Below, piece after piece: positions 1 to 13,876 of a DNA stretch of 64,000 nt. The notes below the pieces were generated by a model. It did not search any database, was not told where the DNA came from, and saw only the letters and a program-made list of their open reading frames with translations. Position numbers and translations under genes: made by a program. Position 1 is the stretch's first letter, and each line of letters opens with the position of its first letter. Source of the stretch: Mytilus californianus (taxonomy: Eukaryota > Mollusca > Bivalvia > Mytilida > Mytilidae); the NCBI RefSeq assembly GCF_021869535.1, contig NW_026262659.1:9176001-9240000 (forward strand). Reading direction: 5' to 3'.

Positions 1-1125
1 TTTTCTTCTTGTTTTATTGTAAAAATCGTAGCTTATGCCCCTTTAATCTTGAACCCATTTGGATACATCTTCATCTCTCGTATACATCTGATTGTCATTT
101 CTTTTTCTGTGCAGTATGGCATCATCTCCAAATAAAATCTTTGCATCGTCGTACAGATATAGAGGTTCATATATTAAGATAAAGAGGCGGTTTTGTTAGC
201 TGTCAGTCATATGAGGTTAACCTAGGTGTCTTCAAGGACAAAACCCTGTACACCGATGAACACCTTAATGCTGGTTTGCTATACCGGAATGCAAATAGTT
301 TGCCGATTTTAGTCAGTTTTATTTTGATATCGACATTTGAAATAAGGTAGGAGTTAAGACAACTTTATATTGTCATTTTGTCTGAAAGGTCCGGTTTTTC
401 TTGGTGACAGTGGCTCTTTCAACTATCAATTATTACAAATCTCAGGTTTGAGTTGTTTCTCACCATAATTCATAATAATAAGGCTATTAAAATGTCGATT
501 CTTCAAAAATGGCCCTTGTAATCAAAGTTTTGAAAATAAATGCACTAACGGTCCTTTTCTAATACCCTTTTGAAGATAACATAACATACCTAAGCATACT
601 TATCCATTTCAAGTTCTGTTGTACAATTTGATCAGAAAAAAACTGTTTTGACATATCATGCGGCTAACCGCATATCCTACGCATTTTTACAATGTCAATA
701 CACAAGTCATGTACACACTTTAACTTGAAACCAACAAATCCCAAATGAATTCTAGTCCGTATTTTTATACAGTAGAATACGATTTTTGTTTTATTTTATA
801 CCGAAACTAACAAAGTACCGATCACATAAGTGTATTTATGATTTTTAACATTATTATCATATTGACCAAAAGTGCATGTATGAAAAAACACTATGTTCAA
901 AATAGCAAGACTAGTAATGACAAAACATTAAATTGAACAAAGTCAGACTTATATAAACCTTGTCGGAGAAATTTCAGTCATATTTAATTCTATCAGTATT
1001 TTTTTTAATTTCTAGATTTTAAATACATTTTAACATTTGAACACTGTGTACCTGTGCCTAAGTCAGAAACAATGTTAGTGATTATCCTAAGGCTTTTTGT
1101 CATTGTCATCTTTGGAAAACTTGCA
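1..1125. other. AT-rich non-coding DNA, no gene seen
   Basis: No open frame with recognisable protein similarity and no clear exon was seen. The stretch is AT-rich and has no obvious repeat before the tandem array that begins at 1126. Confidence 0.5.
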
Positions 1126-2115
1126 GTTGATGGCATATCTTGTATAGGGAGTTGATGGCAGATCTTGCATAGGGAGTTGATGGCAGATCTTGTCTAGGGA
1201 GTTGATGGCAGATCTTGTCTAGGGAGTTGATGGCAGATCTTGTCTATGGAGTTGATGGCAGATCTTGTCTAGGGAGTTGATGGCAGATCTTGTCTAGGGA
1301 GTTGATGGCAGATCTTGTCTAGGGAGTTGATGGCAGATCTTGTCTAGGGAGTTGATGGCAGATCTTGTCTAGGGAGTTGATGGCAGATCTTGTCTAGGGA
1401 GTTGATGGCAGATCTTGCATAGGAGTTGATGGCAGATCTTGTCTAAGGAGTTAATGAAAGATCTTGCATAGGGAGTTGATGGCAGATCTTGTATAGGGAG
1501 TTGATGGTAGATCTTGCATAGGGAGTTGATGGCAGATCTTGTCTAGGGAGTTGATGGCAGATCTTGTCTAGGGAGTTGATGGCAGATCTTGTCTAGGGAG
1601 TTGATGGCATATCTTGTCTAGGGAGTTGATGGCAGATCTTGCATAGGGAGTTGATGGCAGATCTTGCATAGGAAGTTGATTGCAGATCTTGTCTAAGGAG
1701 TTAATGACAGATCTTGCATAGGGAGTTGATGGCAGATCTTGTATAGGGAGTTGATGGCAGATCTTGCATAGGGAGTTGATGGCAGATCTTGTATAGGGAG
1801 TTGATGGCAGATCTTGTATAGAGAGTTGATGGCAGAACTTGCATATGGAGTTGATGACAGATCTTGCATAGGGAGTTGATGGCAGATCTTGAATAGGGTG
1901 GCAGATCTTGTATAGGGAGTTGATGGCAGAACTTGCATAGGGAGTTGATGACAGATCATGCATAGAGAGTTGATTGCAGATCTTGCATAGTGAGTTGATG
2001 GCAGATCTTGCATAGGAAGTTGATGGCAGATCTTGCATTGGGAGTTGATGGCAGATCTTGCATAGTGAGTTGATGGCAGATCTTGCATAGGGAGTTGATG
2101 GCAGATCTTGCATAG
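1126..2115. repeat. Minisatellite, 25-bp unit, about 40 copies
   Basis: The unit GTTGATGGCAGATCTTG plus TCTAGGGA repeats head to tail with a period of 25 bp. Units in the first half are nearly identical and use TCTAGG; units in the second half are more varied and mostly use CATAGG. Every unit carries the palindrome AGATCT. Three units make 75 bases, so the minus strand stays open for long stretches and gives a 25-residue periodic peptide. I treat this as a by-product of the period, because no start context, signal peptide or splice structure accompanies it. Confidence 0.95.
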
Positions 2116-3483
2116 TTTTTATTCATTTTTATCTACTTTTCTAAGCTCATTGACTTTTACCCATAATCATTTGTTTGATTATCCTAACTCCCTTAGCAGC
2201 CGAATAAAACATAGGATGTATTGACCAATCGGTATAACATGAAGACAGGTACATTTGAGGGATCATAGTGTCATATAGAAAGTAGAGAACTCATAACTGT
2301 CAACGGAAAAAATATCCTCAAAGGAAAGCAGCTTAACAAAGAGTTATTAGGAATTTGTGCACGCCATTGGTCAAATATGACTCTTGTGTGAACACTGATA
2401 TATCACATAGCTCTAGCTGACGAGAACCAATTTAAAACACCTAATCCTTCTTCACATCAAACTTCTCTTTGACTTAACTTGGATTCAACGCATCTCAAAA
2501 TGCAATGTTTTCCTTATTTGTCCCATTTTTGGTAAATCGTATACTTATATATATATATAAGTTATAGACGTGAAAATGGTGGTTAATCAGCACTACAGTG
2601 AAAAAAACATCTTTAATATTTTAATTCAACTATTGAGAGTTTTATTATGAAGAATGCAAGTTTCGATCATTCAGGACTATGCAAAGTGTCTTCACTCAAA
2701 AGTAAAAATTGTTGCCGGAACAAATCTAATATGCAATGGTAGTAAACAGACGGACGGACTAATAGCTGGTATGACATTGGATTAAAATAAGGCATAATCA
2801 TAAATCATAATTAGGTTTGTTTTTGAACATTTAATCAGCACTATTCTCCAGTCAACTTTTTAAACTAGATATTTACTCAACGTTAGACTCAAAATGACTA
2901 TTATAACAAACAGGTCCACGGACTATGCACAGGAGCCAAGACAATTTTCAATCTCAACAAATCACTGTCCCGGAAGTCGGTTAAACCGATATCAAAGTAA
3001 ATCTTAAAATTAACTTATTCAGCACTTTCTTCATACTAACTGTTCACGGTATTGACTATATTGACAAATCTCGACAACACAGGAATAGCCATGCCTACCC
3101 ACGTAATATAAGGTAAACATATTTGCGGTTTGGACACCAGTGAGATATATTATTCATGTATTTGTATATGAAAGGTTGAAAACGAGGGACGTACTAATGA
3201 TTTATACCTCAGAAATTAGGATTCAAATACTGACTTCTTTAATGATAATTGTCATTGCCTGTGTGAGGTTAATGTAAATATACAAAAGTAAAACTTTTTA
3301 ATCCCGATATGATTTGAGGTACGTTTTCATATTATATTCATATGTGCAAATTAAGATTTGTATAGGAAGTATGTTTTTGTTCATTGTATATTAGCATAAA
3401 CTAGGCCGTTGGTTTTCTCTTTAATTGTTTCACATGTGATCATGCTGGGACTTTTTATAGCTTATTACACGGTATGGGTTTTA
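2116..3483. other. Non-coding DNA, no gene seen
   Basis: AT-rich sequence with a short AT dinucleotide run near 2548. No frame with protein similarity was recognised. Confidence 0.45.
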
Positions 3484-3600
3484 CTCATTGTTGAAGGCCG
3501 TATTGTGACCTGTAATTGTCCACACCTTTGTCCACTGGTCTTTTTGAATAGTTGTTTCATTGTCAATCATGCCACATCTCCTTATTTTTGTATATTTTAT
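3484..3600 (-). repeat. Fragment of dispersed mussel repeat family A, minus strand
   Basis: The stretch reads as a diverged reverse complement of the head of family A: it has a GGCCGTATTGTGACC segment and ends with the equivalent of GCCACATCTCC and TTATTT. Better copies lie at 26369, 30345, 43911 and 51658. An open frame overlapping it is a repeat by-product. Confidence 0.6.
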
Positions 3601-4071
3601 TTGTATTAAGATCTTCTGTGTACATCTATAAGTCAGAAAACATGTTGTATTGTATACCTGCAATTGCAAAGTATACTATAGGCATACTGGTTGAAATTTA
3701 TTTTTAACAGATATTCGTGTGTTATCATAGTATGCAAAATAAGTCTACATGTGAGAACATATGCTGATAATTGAAGAGAAGAGACAAAACCAAGAGCAAA
3801 GGAACAGAGCTTTCATTGCCATTCAAAAGAAGACACCATGTGGCCACCAACACGGAGCAAAAACACTCACCCAACGCTCTGTAGCATCTACAAGTTATAC
3901 CACATTTCCTTCACATCTTTAGTGACCTTTCGGAATATTTTAAAATGGATGGCTCTTTGAAAAAAATATATGGTCGACTGAATCTAACTCCTTTAATAAC
4001 TTTGTTGGTCTATCATAAGTTCCGAACTTAGAGGCAAAGGGGAGGATTGAGATATCAAAAAACTATTTTAA

Positions 4072-4272
4072 CCTCGACGCATGCTCATGTGCCTTTCCTA
4101 AAGTAAAGAACCTCGACTAATGGTCATGCGCCTTTCCCAAAGAAAGAAGCCTCGATATTTGTTTCTGAGCGTCCCCAAAGTAGGAACCTCGAATCATGTG
4201 CATGCGCCTTTCCCAAAGTAGAATTCTCGAATCATGTTTATGCGCCTTTCCCAACTTAAGGAACCTCGACCG
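4072..4272. repeat. Short tandem array, about 40-bp unit, five copies
   Basis: The phrases CCTCGA, CATGCGCCTTTCCCAAAG and GGAACCTCGA recur at spacings of roughly 38 to 41 bp. The copies are diverged. An open frame of 113 codons starts in the last unit at 4234 and runs to 4575, but its product matches nothing I recognise. Confidence 0.75.
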
Positions 4273-4894
4273 CACATATCCGTTTGTTTAATTTCATGTT
4301 CTATCTTTTATTCCATGTTTTGCATATTGTTAAATGATTTTGATCAAGAACATGTGTTTACAGAGCACAATGCCCCACTAGCAATATCAAATTCTTTATG
4401 TGTAGCGTACAGCAAAATTTGGGCGGCAGATATTTTATCATTGAACATGCGTACAAAGTTTCGATTTGACCACATTTTCATGGTAAACTACTTAAAACCG
4501 AAACTTAAGCCTACTTCAAACCAAAACAGTTTTAAACTGATCGAAGAACTATGGAAAACCTCATTTGACAAATAACTTATATAGTTCACATCATGATAAA
4601 CCTGTAGATGTTGCACTAAGTGTCGAGTTGATACGTTTGTGTTATCACAACTTGATGGTCAAGTAAAGCAGAAGGTATGATTCAGGTCACTTTTTGGACC
4701 TTTGAATTCGAAAATAAAAAAGTATTGAAAGTCTGCCATCCTTCCGATGTTCATAAGATATAAGTCTATCAGATATCAGTATTGATATATTTTGATTTTT
4801 GTGTTAAGTATATGCATTTTGACTTCAAACTTCTTGAATGTAGTGCAAATCTGCATAAACAGCCAAAATAATCGCATATTGAGATCTTGTCATT

Positions 4895-5020
4895 AATATT
4901 TAGACATGAGCAACAGCTTCACCAAAAAAGATATTTTGCTGCAATATGTATTTTATACAGGTGTTAATGTGTATAAAATATCTTTTCTGGTAAAACGGTT
5001 GCTCATATTTATTTTGTCTA
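4895..5020. repeat. Imperfect inverted repeat (hairpin)
   Basis: The left arm near 4908 contains GAGCAAC, CACCA and AAAAGATATTTT. The right arm near 4975-5006 contains the complements AAATATCTTTT, TGGT and GGTTGCTC in reverse order. Flanking TAGACA and TGTCTA extend the symmetry. It could be a small MITE remnant or a transcribed hairpin; no target duplication was seen. Confidence 0.55.
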
Positions 5021-6727
5021 AAAACTGTGTAAAATGGTCATCTGAAGTGTGCCAATTTCAATCATAAATGCCCAGTTTATATTAACCTGTTCATATCTCT
5101 AAAGTTAACTTAATTTTGAAATTCTTGAGTAATTTCACTATTAATGCAATTTTAGGGCCAAATGATGGCTCTTATATCATACCTCCTCCAGTCACTGAAA
5201 CTGTAACATGATATGGGACGGAGACACAAACGGACGGACTGATGCACAAACCGGAAAGCATAATGTCAATTATCATCGTTAACGGTGCATACATATATTG
5301 GAAGTGAAAACTATTGTTAAAAAAGGTCGATTGATTTACACCATCTACATTTACATAGATTGGAAACAAGAATACGATGGGTTCCGAACGTCTACACTTA
5401 GTTGTGGAGATATTATCTATTAGGTATCGTTTTAAAACGTCAGGCAAATCACTTAAATAAAAACAATCTTATTAATTTGTTTAAATCAGAAAAAGAAAAA
5501 AGAACTCTATGATCCGCATGTATCGTTAAAAACTACCCTTACAAATAGACGATTTTGTACTACTTTAATTCAAGTGAATTCTTGTTGTAAAGATTAATGG
5601 GAATTTTTTATAACAATAAAAAGTGTAAAGTTTAACTATGGACATGTTATAACAACACTTGTCTGGGGTATGAGAGGATCGATCAGGGTCAGGTCATGTA
5701 TATATTATATAGACAAGTATAAAGAAACTTTTGACAACAAAAAATTACTTTCTCATGACTTTTTAACTCTGAAATTAATGGGTGGACTATATATACAGAA
5801 CATTTTTTGTTCGAGACTTCCATGTGGGTGTGACGAGGGCGAACACCCATGTCGACAAAATGGACATTTAAAGTTTTTGAAAATGGATAAATCGTGTTTT
5901 TATAAAAGAGTCTCTACTCCCAATGCTCATAATGGTGAAATAAACATTATATTTTAAAATGGGGTATAGAATATCAAAGAACTTTTCAAATATTACAAAC
6001 AGCATGCACACTAATCGGTCTAGAACTAGTTTATTGACCTCAAGAAATAAAAAAATAAGCTTAACACTAAAATTGCACTAATTTTCAAACTTTTCCTTAC
6101 AATAGTCAAATTTTAAGAACAAGATGTCAGGAAATTCATCAGAAAAAAACCTTAATTCAAATGATTGCATGCGAGATAATCTATCTGAATATATTCTTTA
6201 AGTAACAATGACGGTGTTGTAATACCCTCTTTTTTCCGATTACTCTGAATGTATACATCAGACCGTACATCCTATCCTATGCTGATGTTTCTCTAAAACA
6301 GCAATACTTAACGACACTTGCTGCGTATGTCTAAATATGCGCGTTTCTACTGTCGATACCACTGACTTCCTAATACCCATTCAGTTTCGTTTTTGTCACT
6401 AAATAAGATTCTATATGTATTTTTTTTTAATTTGTACTATAAATCACGTGGTTTGAAACTGACGATCTCCACAGATTTAGCCTAATCAAAACTACAATCA
6501 AAGAAGAATTAAATTTACTATGGCAATCTCAATCACAATTGATATTCAGGACCAATGCATACAACCACCAAATCGTTTGAACAGACTTTAAAAATAACTG
6601 GCATATGTTTCATTACTGATTTAATATACATTGTACCTTAACCTTAACCTTATTCATACTATATGCAGTAATTCGAACAAATTATGTCCTGTTTGTTATG
6701 AAAAAAATGAAAATTACACTCTGTAAA

Positions 6728-6800
6728 TTTTATGCGTCCGAAGCGCTTTACTGGAATTACCTTCATCAGGAAGTTCAAAACCAATTATTTAAAAGCCAAA
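6728..6800 (+). repeat. Fragment of a dispersed mussel repeat (GCGTCCGAAGCGC type)
   Basis: TGCGTCCGAAGCGCTT followed by TGGAATTACCTTCATCAGGA and an AAGCCAAAGATG tail resembles a common bivalve repeat. The same head occurs at 8588 as TGCGTCCGAAGCACTT. Confidence 0.45.
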
Positions 6801-8587
6801 GATGTATTAGTACCGAAACAAGTGAATAGTTATATGATCCAAATGGACCTAAAAATAATAGCCAAATCCATCTAAAGAATAATCTTTCATATTAACAATG
6901 ATTGGACAAAAATGAAATCGTTTTTTTTTTTCTCGTTTCACAGCACTTAAAAGTTTTTCAAATAAAAAGCAGAACATAGCCCGTTATTGTATTGGTTTGG
7001 TCTGCTTTGTTTCATTCAACAAAAAAACGTCCGAATGGACGGAAATATAACTAGAAGTAACCATCATGATGCCTTTGTTCACTTTGTTTTTATATAGATA
7101 TTTTAGCTTACTGTGTTGAATCTGTGGTATTTACTTATTTCTATTTTTAAATACTTCCTAGTTTCACTTACATCAGCATTTTCGAAAAATGTTTTTTACA
7201 AAACATTATAAAATATATTAATGGTGGTCCTCTTCTGTTAGTCCTTACATTGACAGATATTAAGGTTGGTTTATCTATCTGATCACGATTGTGAACTAAT
7301 TATATCGTTTCTGATGTAAAAATGACAGATTTGGATAAGTGACAAAGATTGTAATCAAAGTCCAAAGAATTAATAAAATTCTAATTTCTTCTCAGTAAAT
7401 CATGAATGAAATACTTACTTAATGTTAAACATACATAGTCAGCGAAAACCTAAATGATAAGGTCTGCTCAATGTATTATAATAAATAAATTGACTTTAAA
7501 CGATGTAAATGAAAGAGATCGAAGGTGAATGAAAACAACCATCCGGAATTCACCGAAGAAAAGAGGACTTGAAATTTAGTAATTATATGAATTGCATGCA
7601 GTGATAACAAAAAAAATACCTTTAAAGCTTGTAATTCACAGTAATAGAAAAAGAATTATTATCTAATTACAAGTTCTATAGTTAGAAAGTCAATATTCAC
7701 ATACCATAAATGCCCAAAATTGTTCGAGTCACGTAGAAATTACATATAAAAAAAATATATATATCTGATTACAATAGATTAAAAAAAGATTCATTTAAGC
7801 TGGTATAGAAGAAGATGTGGGAATAACATAAATGAGACAGGAACCCAACAAAACAAAACAAAACATCTTAAGGTTAACATAAGTCTTCAACAGTACAAAG
7901 GTGTCTACAAAAAAGTGTATTCTTTTTCTATGTTTTTCTTCCTTTAAGAATATCAAAATCTAAACTGACTGTAATAAATTAAAATGATCCCATCATAGAA
8001 GTAAGATTAAAAAGAAAACATCCTTTAATTTTTTTTCTCTAGAATAGGTTTGCTTACAACCCGTCTGCACATATCAGCAAACATAGGGGATGTATCTACT
8101 ATTAAACAATAATTTAAAAAAAGAAAAACAAAGAAATATACCGAACTCCAAGGTAAATTAAAAAAAATGGAAGTCCATAAAATCTGACAATTCAAACGTT
8201 AGACTATATCAACCAACGGAACGAATGAAAAAAAACCCTGTCAAATTCCTGACTTGTACAGGCATTTTGCGAAGGTAATTATGAGTTAAACCTGGTTTTA
8301 TAGCTAGCTAAACCTTCCACTTGTATGACAGTTGTTTATGGTTTCGCTATATTGACAAAATTAGATGAGCAACCCAAACAGACATCATTGGTTAACGTGA
8401 CAGTTATTAGGATCCAGCAGCTAACACAGGCCACATAAAACGAAATAAAACAAAAAGAGAGTGAATATTATCAAGAAAGAAGAAAAAAAAAAGAGATTTC
8501 CTAGGAATGTAAACTCATCTTGAACACCGATTTCTACAGACATAAAATTTTAGCATTAAAAAATAAAAATCAAACTTCATAGATTTG

Positions 8588-8650
8588 GTGCGTCCGAAGC
8601 ACTTTTCTGGATTTACCACCACTAATAACGCTCGGAACGCTCAAACCTAA
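8588..8650 (+). repeat. Fragment of the same GCGTCCGAAGC repeat
   Basis: It shares the head GTGCGTCCGAAGCACTTTT with the copy at 6728 and is followed by CGCTCGGAACGCTCAAA. It is too short to classify. Confidence 0.45.
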
Positions 8651-9830
8651 GGTTAACTTTACATTAAGGAGTTGGGAATCTGTTTCTTTTTTGTATCAAC
8701 GTAGAATTTAATGTCTATCAAACTCTGATTGCTGTATTCCTACAAAATTTCTGGTTTAACCATCTGCAGCGCTAAAATAAATAAATAAATAGGGAAAATA
8801 TATGAAAAGGGGACTAAAAAATATAATTAAAACCATCTTTGGTAAGTAGAACTGGGTTTTTCTTCTGTTAACTGTCAGCGAAGACTTTGCATTTTGTCAA
8901 GTGAAATTCAGTATAATGACTAATCTGTGTCGTGTGAAAAGTAGCTTTCATTTGGTAGAATTCTTTTACTGGAGTTCAGGGCCAAACGTTTACAGAAGTC
9001 CTACCAATAGGAACCAACATACATGTGTTAACGTACGTTTAAAATTCAAATATTGCATCATATTAATCACATTTATATGCATTGATATTATCAAACATCA
9101 AAGGAATATATTTTATTTATATCCTTTATTATTTACAATTTGGAGAAAAAAAAAGTAAAAAATAAATGAAATAAAAAACGTCGTAACTATAATATCTTAA
9201 TCTATTTTAAATCACTGGAACATATCACAAACATTTACATGTATAATAAATATATTAATCATGCTCTGAAAAGATAAAATATTCATAAATACATAGTAAT
9301 CCAATCTTATAGACGAATCGGCCATGTTTGCTGTGATATTTCCTAAACTCAGGTCTATGAAGCCAAACCAAGAGAAAGGAAGATAAGTTGAGCCTTCTAT
9401 TTTTAAGTGATGAACTATCATCAATTATAGTGATGTTCTTTTGAAAATAAACTGGAGTTCTATTTCTGCATTCATTGACGAATCGAAATCCCAAACAAAA
9501 GAAAAGAAAACAGAAAAAAACCAACAAGAACTACTATACACTTGACACTTTAGAATTTTATTACTTAGATATTTCGGAACCCCGTGATATTATATTCCCT
9601 GTCAATTTAAACTGATTAGCCATAAATTACCCAAAAAATAAAAATAAAATCAGTGATATAAAAGAGTATGTGAACAATGTGATTAAAAATATAATGGAGA
9701 TGAATTTCATTAGATAATGAGGTGTAAATTTATGGCAGAAAGAACAAAGTATGTCAATTAAAATCATATTGCTTATCCAAATACAATTCAATTTAAGGAA
9801 GTTATGAATATGACAAAGAAAAATCAAATT

Positions 9831-10613
9831 TGAAGAAGTTATGTACATTTTTAAGGCATATTACATGTATGTGTTTTGAAGAAGTTATGTACATTTATAA
9901 GGCATGTTACATGAATGTGTTCTGAAGAAGTTATGTACATTTATAAGACGTATAACATGTACGTGTTCTGCAGAAGAAATGTACACTTATAAGGCATACT
10001 ACATGTGCGTGTTCTGAAGAAGTTATGTACATTTATAAGGCATATTACATGTACGTGTTCTGAAGAAGTTATGTACATTTATAAGGCATATTGCATGTAC
10101 GTGTTCTGAAAAAGTTATGCGCATTTATAAGGCGTATTACATGTATGTGTTCTGAAGAAGTTATGTACATTTATAAGGCATATTACATGTATGTGTTCCG
10201 AGGAAGTTATGTACATTTATAAGGCATATTACATGTATGTGTTCTAAAGAAGTTATGTACATTTATAAGGCATATTACATGTGTGTGTTCTGAAGAAGTT
10301 CTGTACATTTATAAGGCATATTACATGTATGTGTTCCGAGGAAGTTATGTACATTTATAAGGCATATTACATGTACGTGTTCTGAAGAAGTTATGTACAT
10401 TTATAAGGCATATTGCATGTACGTGTTCTGAAAAAGTTATGCACATTTATAAGGCGTATTACATGTATGTGTTCTGAAGAAGTTCTGTACATTTTTAAGG
10501 CATATTACATGTATGTGTTCCGAGGAAGTTATGTACATTTATAAGGCATATTACATGTATGTGTTCTGAAGAAGCTCTGTACATTTATAAGGCATATTAC
10601 ATGTATGTGTTCT
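9831..10613. repeat. Minisatellite, 46-bp unit, 17 copies
   Basis: The unit contains GAAGAAGTTATGTACATTT, ATAAGGCATATTACATG and TATGTGTTCT, with a period of 46 bp. Variants such as TTCCGAGGAAG and TTGCATGTACG recur in the same order in two places about 180 bp apart, so blocks of units were copied together. No coding potential is seen. Confidence 0.95.
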
Positions 10614-11089
10614 ACTGGCTGAATCAGTCATTTTATTCATTGTAAATAATTTTCATACTATGTTTTCTTTTTATTTATATCTGTAAATTTCTGTTTACCA
10701 TGGTATAGACACAGGTTAATCAGAATAAAGATATAATATATAGGCTGCAGGACGTAAGAAACAACCAATCCACTTGATTTTTTAGTGGGAGGAAAAAGAG
10801 ACTGGAAAGATAAAAACAATATCGGGAATATGTTTAAAATATGTCAGATCGAAGGCCCACAGAACAAATATATAATGCACGTAGTAAGAAAAGCCCATAT
10901 AAATGTCAAACTAACCCTCAACGGAGCACAGCTTAGACACACGTTAAAAGAATGTTCACACTTCATAAATAGTTGAAAGCGTGATTAAAATGAGTATTGC
11001 CACCATATTTGATAGTGAGTTTCTAACGGGACGAGTATAGGATGTTGAATCGCAAAGAATAAGTAAATAAAACAAACCCACAGTACATT
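10614..11089. other. Non-coding DNA between repeats
   Basis: Two open frames of about 63 and 86 codons overlap here on opposite strands. Neither has a recognisable domain, and the second runs into a copy of repeat family B. Confidence 0.4.
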
Positions 11090-11245
11090 TTGTATAAGAG
11101 AGGCGGATGATACCAAAGGAATACTTAAACTCATAAGTCGATGACATACTGACATCGCCATGGCAACAAAACGAAAAACGACCAAAGTACAAACATAAGT
11201 AAACCAACCACAACATAGGAAACTAAAGACTGATCAACATGGACC
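11090..11245 (+). repeat. Dispersed mussel repeat family B, head fragment
   Basis: GAGAGGCGGATGATACCAAAG, an ACTCATAAGTCGATGACA segment and GGAAACTAAAGACTGATCAA match the order of segments in the fuller copy at 18673. The downstream half is missing. Confidence 0.75.
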
Positions 11246-11342
11246 TCAACAAAAACCGCCAACAACATCAATCACAAACACCCAACTCATAAAAAAAAAA
11301 ACAATCGTCATTTAAGAAAACTTTTACAACGTCTTGAACTTA

Positions 11343-11412
11343 AGGACACCGACGGAATGTAGGATCGCTATGTCTCGCTTCCACGACATAAATGTCGCAG
11401 GCTCGAAAAATA
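11343..11412 (-). repeat. Fragment of the repeat that also heads the 192-bp array
   Basis: Read on the minus strand it contains GCGAGACATAGCGATCC followed by TACATTCCGTCGG, the same phrase as at 63258-63285 on the plus strand. It is a second, shorter copy of that dispersed family. Confidence 0.65.
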
Positions 11413-13876
11413 TCACTTGGAAGAGGCTTGAATCAACAGAGTGGTACTAAACATGAATAGGTGTAATGAAAAGAAGCGAAAATTCTTTTCTATCGATTGG
11501 ATTGAAATGTCCATCAGGAGTACGTTATGTAGCTAAAACAATAGAAGAGTGTTTTATACTCCAGATATATTGATTGCGTTATTTTTATAAGGTTTTTAGC
11601 AAGATTGTTTAACAATTTGTTTTTTATTATATATTTCCGTTCAATTTTATTGTTAATATCACGCTTTCCCCCTTCTATTATACACCTAGTCTTTCTAGAT
11701 AAAAGTACTTACTAATAGTTACTATAGCTGAAGGTCACTGTTGTCATGACATATTGAACTAGAAACATACTTATTCGTAATAATTTATGGTAACATACAT
11801 AAAATTATATACCAATTGAAGGCTTACAAAACCATAGTCTAGATGTATGTATCTTTCTTTTACAGAACGATGCTTTAAAATATACAATTTGAATTGCTAC
11901 TTAAGAATTGAATAATGTGTTTTGTTATGTGAAAAGTACATCTCTACCACTTGACGGGTCTCAGATCTGGGTGTAAGGTCAACTAAGGGTCACATCTTTA
12001 TATATACTAATCTTGTTCTATTTGTTAGCGTAGACTTATATTAAAGTGACTTGAGCAGCATCGTTTAAATTAAACATTTAAATTGTATGCTTTACTTGAA
12101 AATAGATTTCCCATCAACGACCTTCGTGACCTTGAGTTTAGATAATAGAAACCTACAGACCTAAGATCATATGTCCCTGTCATTACCTTCGTATAATGAT
12201 AGGTCACTATGTATTATAAAGAAATGTGTATTGCTTCTCTTTAGATCCTTTGATGTCTGACACCAGGTTCTCTAGGTAAAGAAACGTTTAATGGCAAGAC
12301 CTAGATCTATTTTTTTTGTACGTCGACGTCAACATAGGTCAATAGATATGGAGAGATAATGGTCAGTCTGACCGGTGTCCAGCTGGCTTTGAGATGTTAT
12401 AAAATGATGATAAGTAGAAGTTGTAATTTCCACATGTTTGCACCAGAGTCCTCTTTATTGGAAAACTTTCCTGATCAATATACGTGACGAAGGAAGATGA
12501 TAGAGCGTATTGCGCAACTTCTACCTTGCGCTGAAGAAAGCCCCTCCCAACTAACTTTGCTTTTTTTCAAATTCTCCATTTTTATTCCCAATGTTCCATT
12601 ATCAGTAACAGTGAACATTGGAACTTAGGAAATAACATTTTTTTAAAGTATGTGCCCCTAATGGAAAGTAGAAAAATAAAATAAGAATGTTGTCGACAGC
12701 TGACGAACGCAAAGTAATGACAGTTGCGTAAATGGTCCTTATGCAAATTAAGTTTCAATTTCAAACCCATACTGTAATCAATTATGGTTAAGGTCACCTT
12801 GAGGACTGACCATAGTGACCAGTTTCCAGCTGTCATGATAACAAACCAGACAATAGATACAGAAATTGTAGATGATTGTTTAGTTAACAGTTTGAGGTTA
12901 TGCGCTATTTCTTAAATATTTCGTTGAAAACTTGTTTCTAGTTAACGGGGACCCCAAATATATCAGAGTTGTCGCCGTAACAAAAGTAAATAAAAAGAAA
13001 ATTGGTATTAACCATGTTAACAATCTTGCAAGCAATATATATATAAACACTAATCAAAGTTCAACATACTATTAATCTTGAGGAGGGGTTAGTGGATGCT
13101 ATATTTTATCATCAGGTTGACTGATCAAAAAGTGGGTCGTAGAAAAAAAAACGACCGAGCTTCAAGTTCGCCTTTAAATTAGCAGAAAAATACTTCTAAA
13201 AATGTCAGCTGAAACGAATGTAACTCTGGATATTCGATTTCCTATTTTAGATATATATTTGAACTGAAAAAAATAATAATAAAGACATGATTTAAATATA
13301 ATACAATTGTTTTCAAAATACCCGTCACTGAAATTCGAACAATATATCAATGCAATGTAAGAAAGTAGTAAAAAAGAAACATTCAGCATTGGTATAAAAC
13401 CGATATCCAAACCGTACAGTATGTTCGAATCACGGACTGAACCCAAAGTGATTGGCATGAAACTTATTGTTATGTGGCTATTTTACTGATGATTTCTGAC
13501 AAACGGGCGACAACTCTGAAATATTTCTAATCCCCATCACTGAATACCATGACTGTCCTGAACATCAAAGAAATAAATTAACATTGGGTTATATAAATTG
13601 AATATATCATGAACATTTATTAAGCTTGAGATTGATCAAAAAGAAAACTAAATCTGGACAGCCGCCTGAATTTTCCTTTGATGTCTACCTTTAACTAACA
13701 AGAGGAGATAATTATAGGTAATTTATATTGACTAGAGTATCTTGACAGGGATAAAAATCGCATTAATAAATCAATTTTCACCTTTTATCGGATACTAGGA
13801 CACAGACATACTAATATTTCCTGTAACGTAATTAAGGTTCAGACTTTCATATCACCATTTCTATAGGCGTTCTGAT
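11413..13876. other. Non-coding DNA, no gene seen
   Basis: No exon with flanking splice sites and recognisable product was found. Open frames at 12582-12836 and 13174-13458 on the minus strand match nothing I recognise. Confidence 0.4.

Larger units (their letters stand above)
5021..9830. other. Long AT-rich non-coding stretch, no gene seen
   Basis: Many A and T runs and only short open frames without recognisable similarity. A short inverted repeat, TGGGTGT against ACACCCA, sits at 5822-5852. The two repeat fragments listed at 6728 and 8588 lie within it. No exon could be supported. Confidence 0.45.

Noticed and set aside
1568-2113. 181- and 131-codon minus-strand frames in the 25-bp array
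   Set aside because: They are by-products of a repeat with a 75-base superperiod, in two frames at once, with no gene structure around them.
4234-4575. 113-codon plus-strand frame
   Set aside because: It starts inside a short tandem array and shows no similarity or signal that I can identify.
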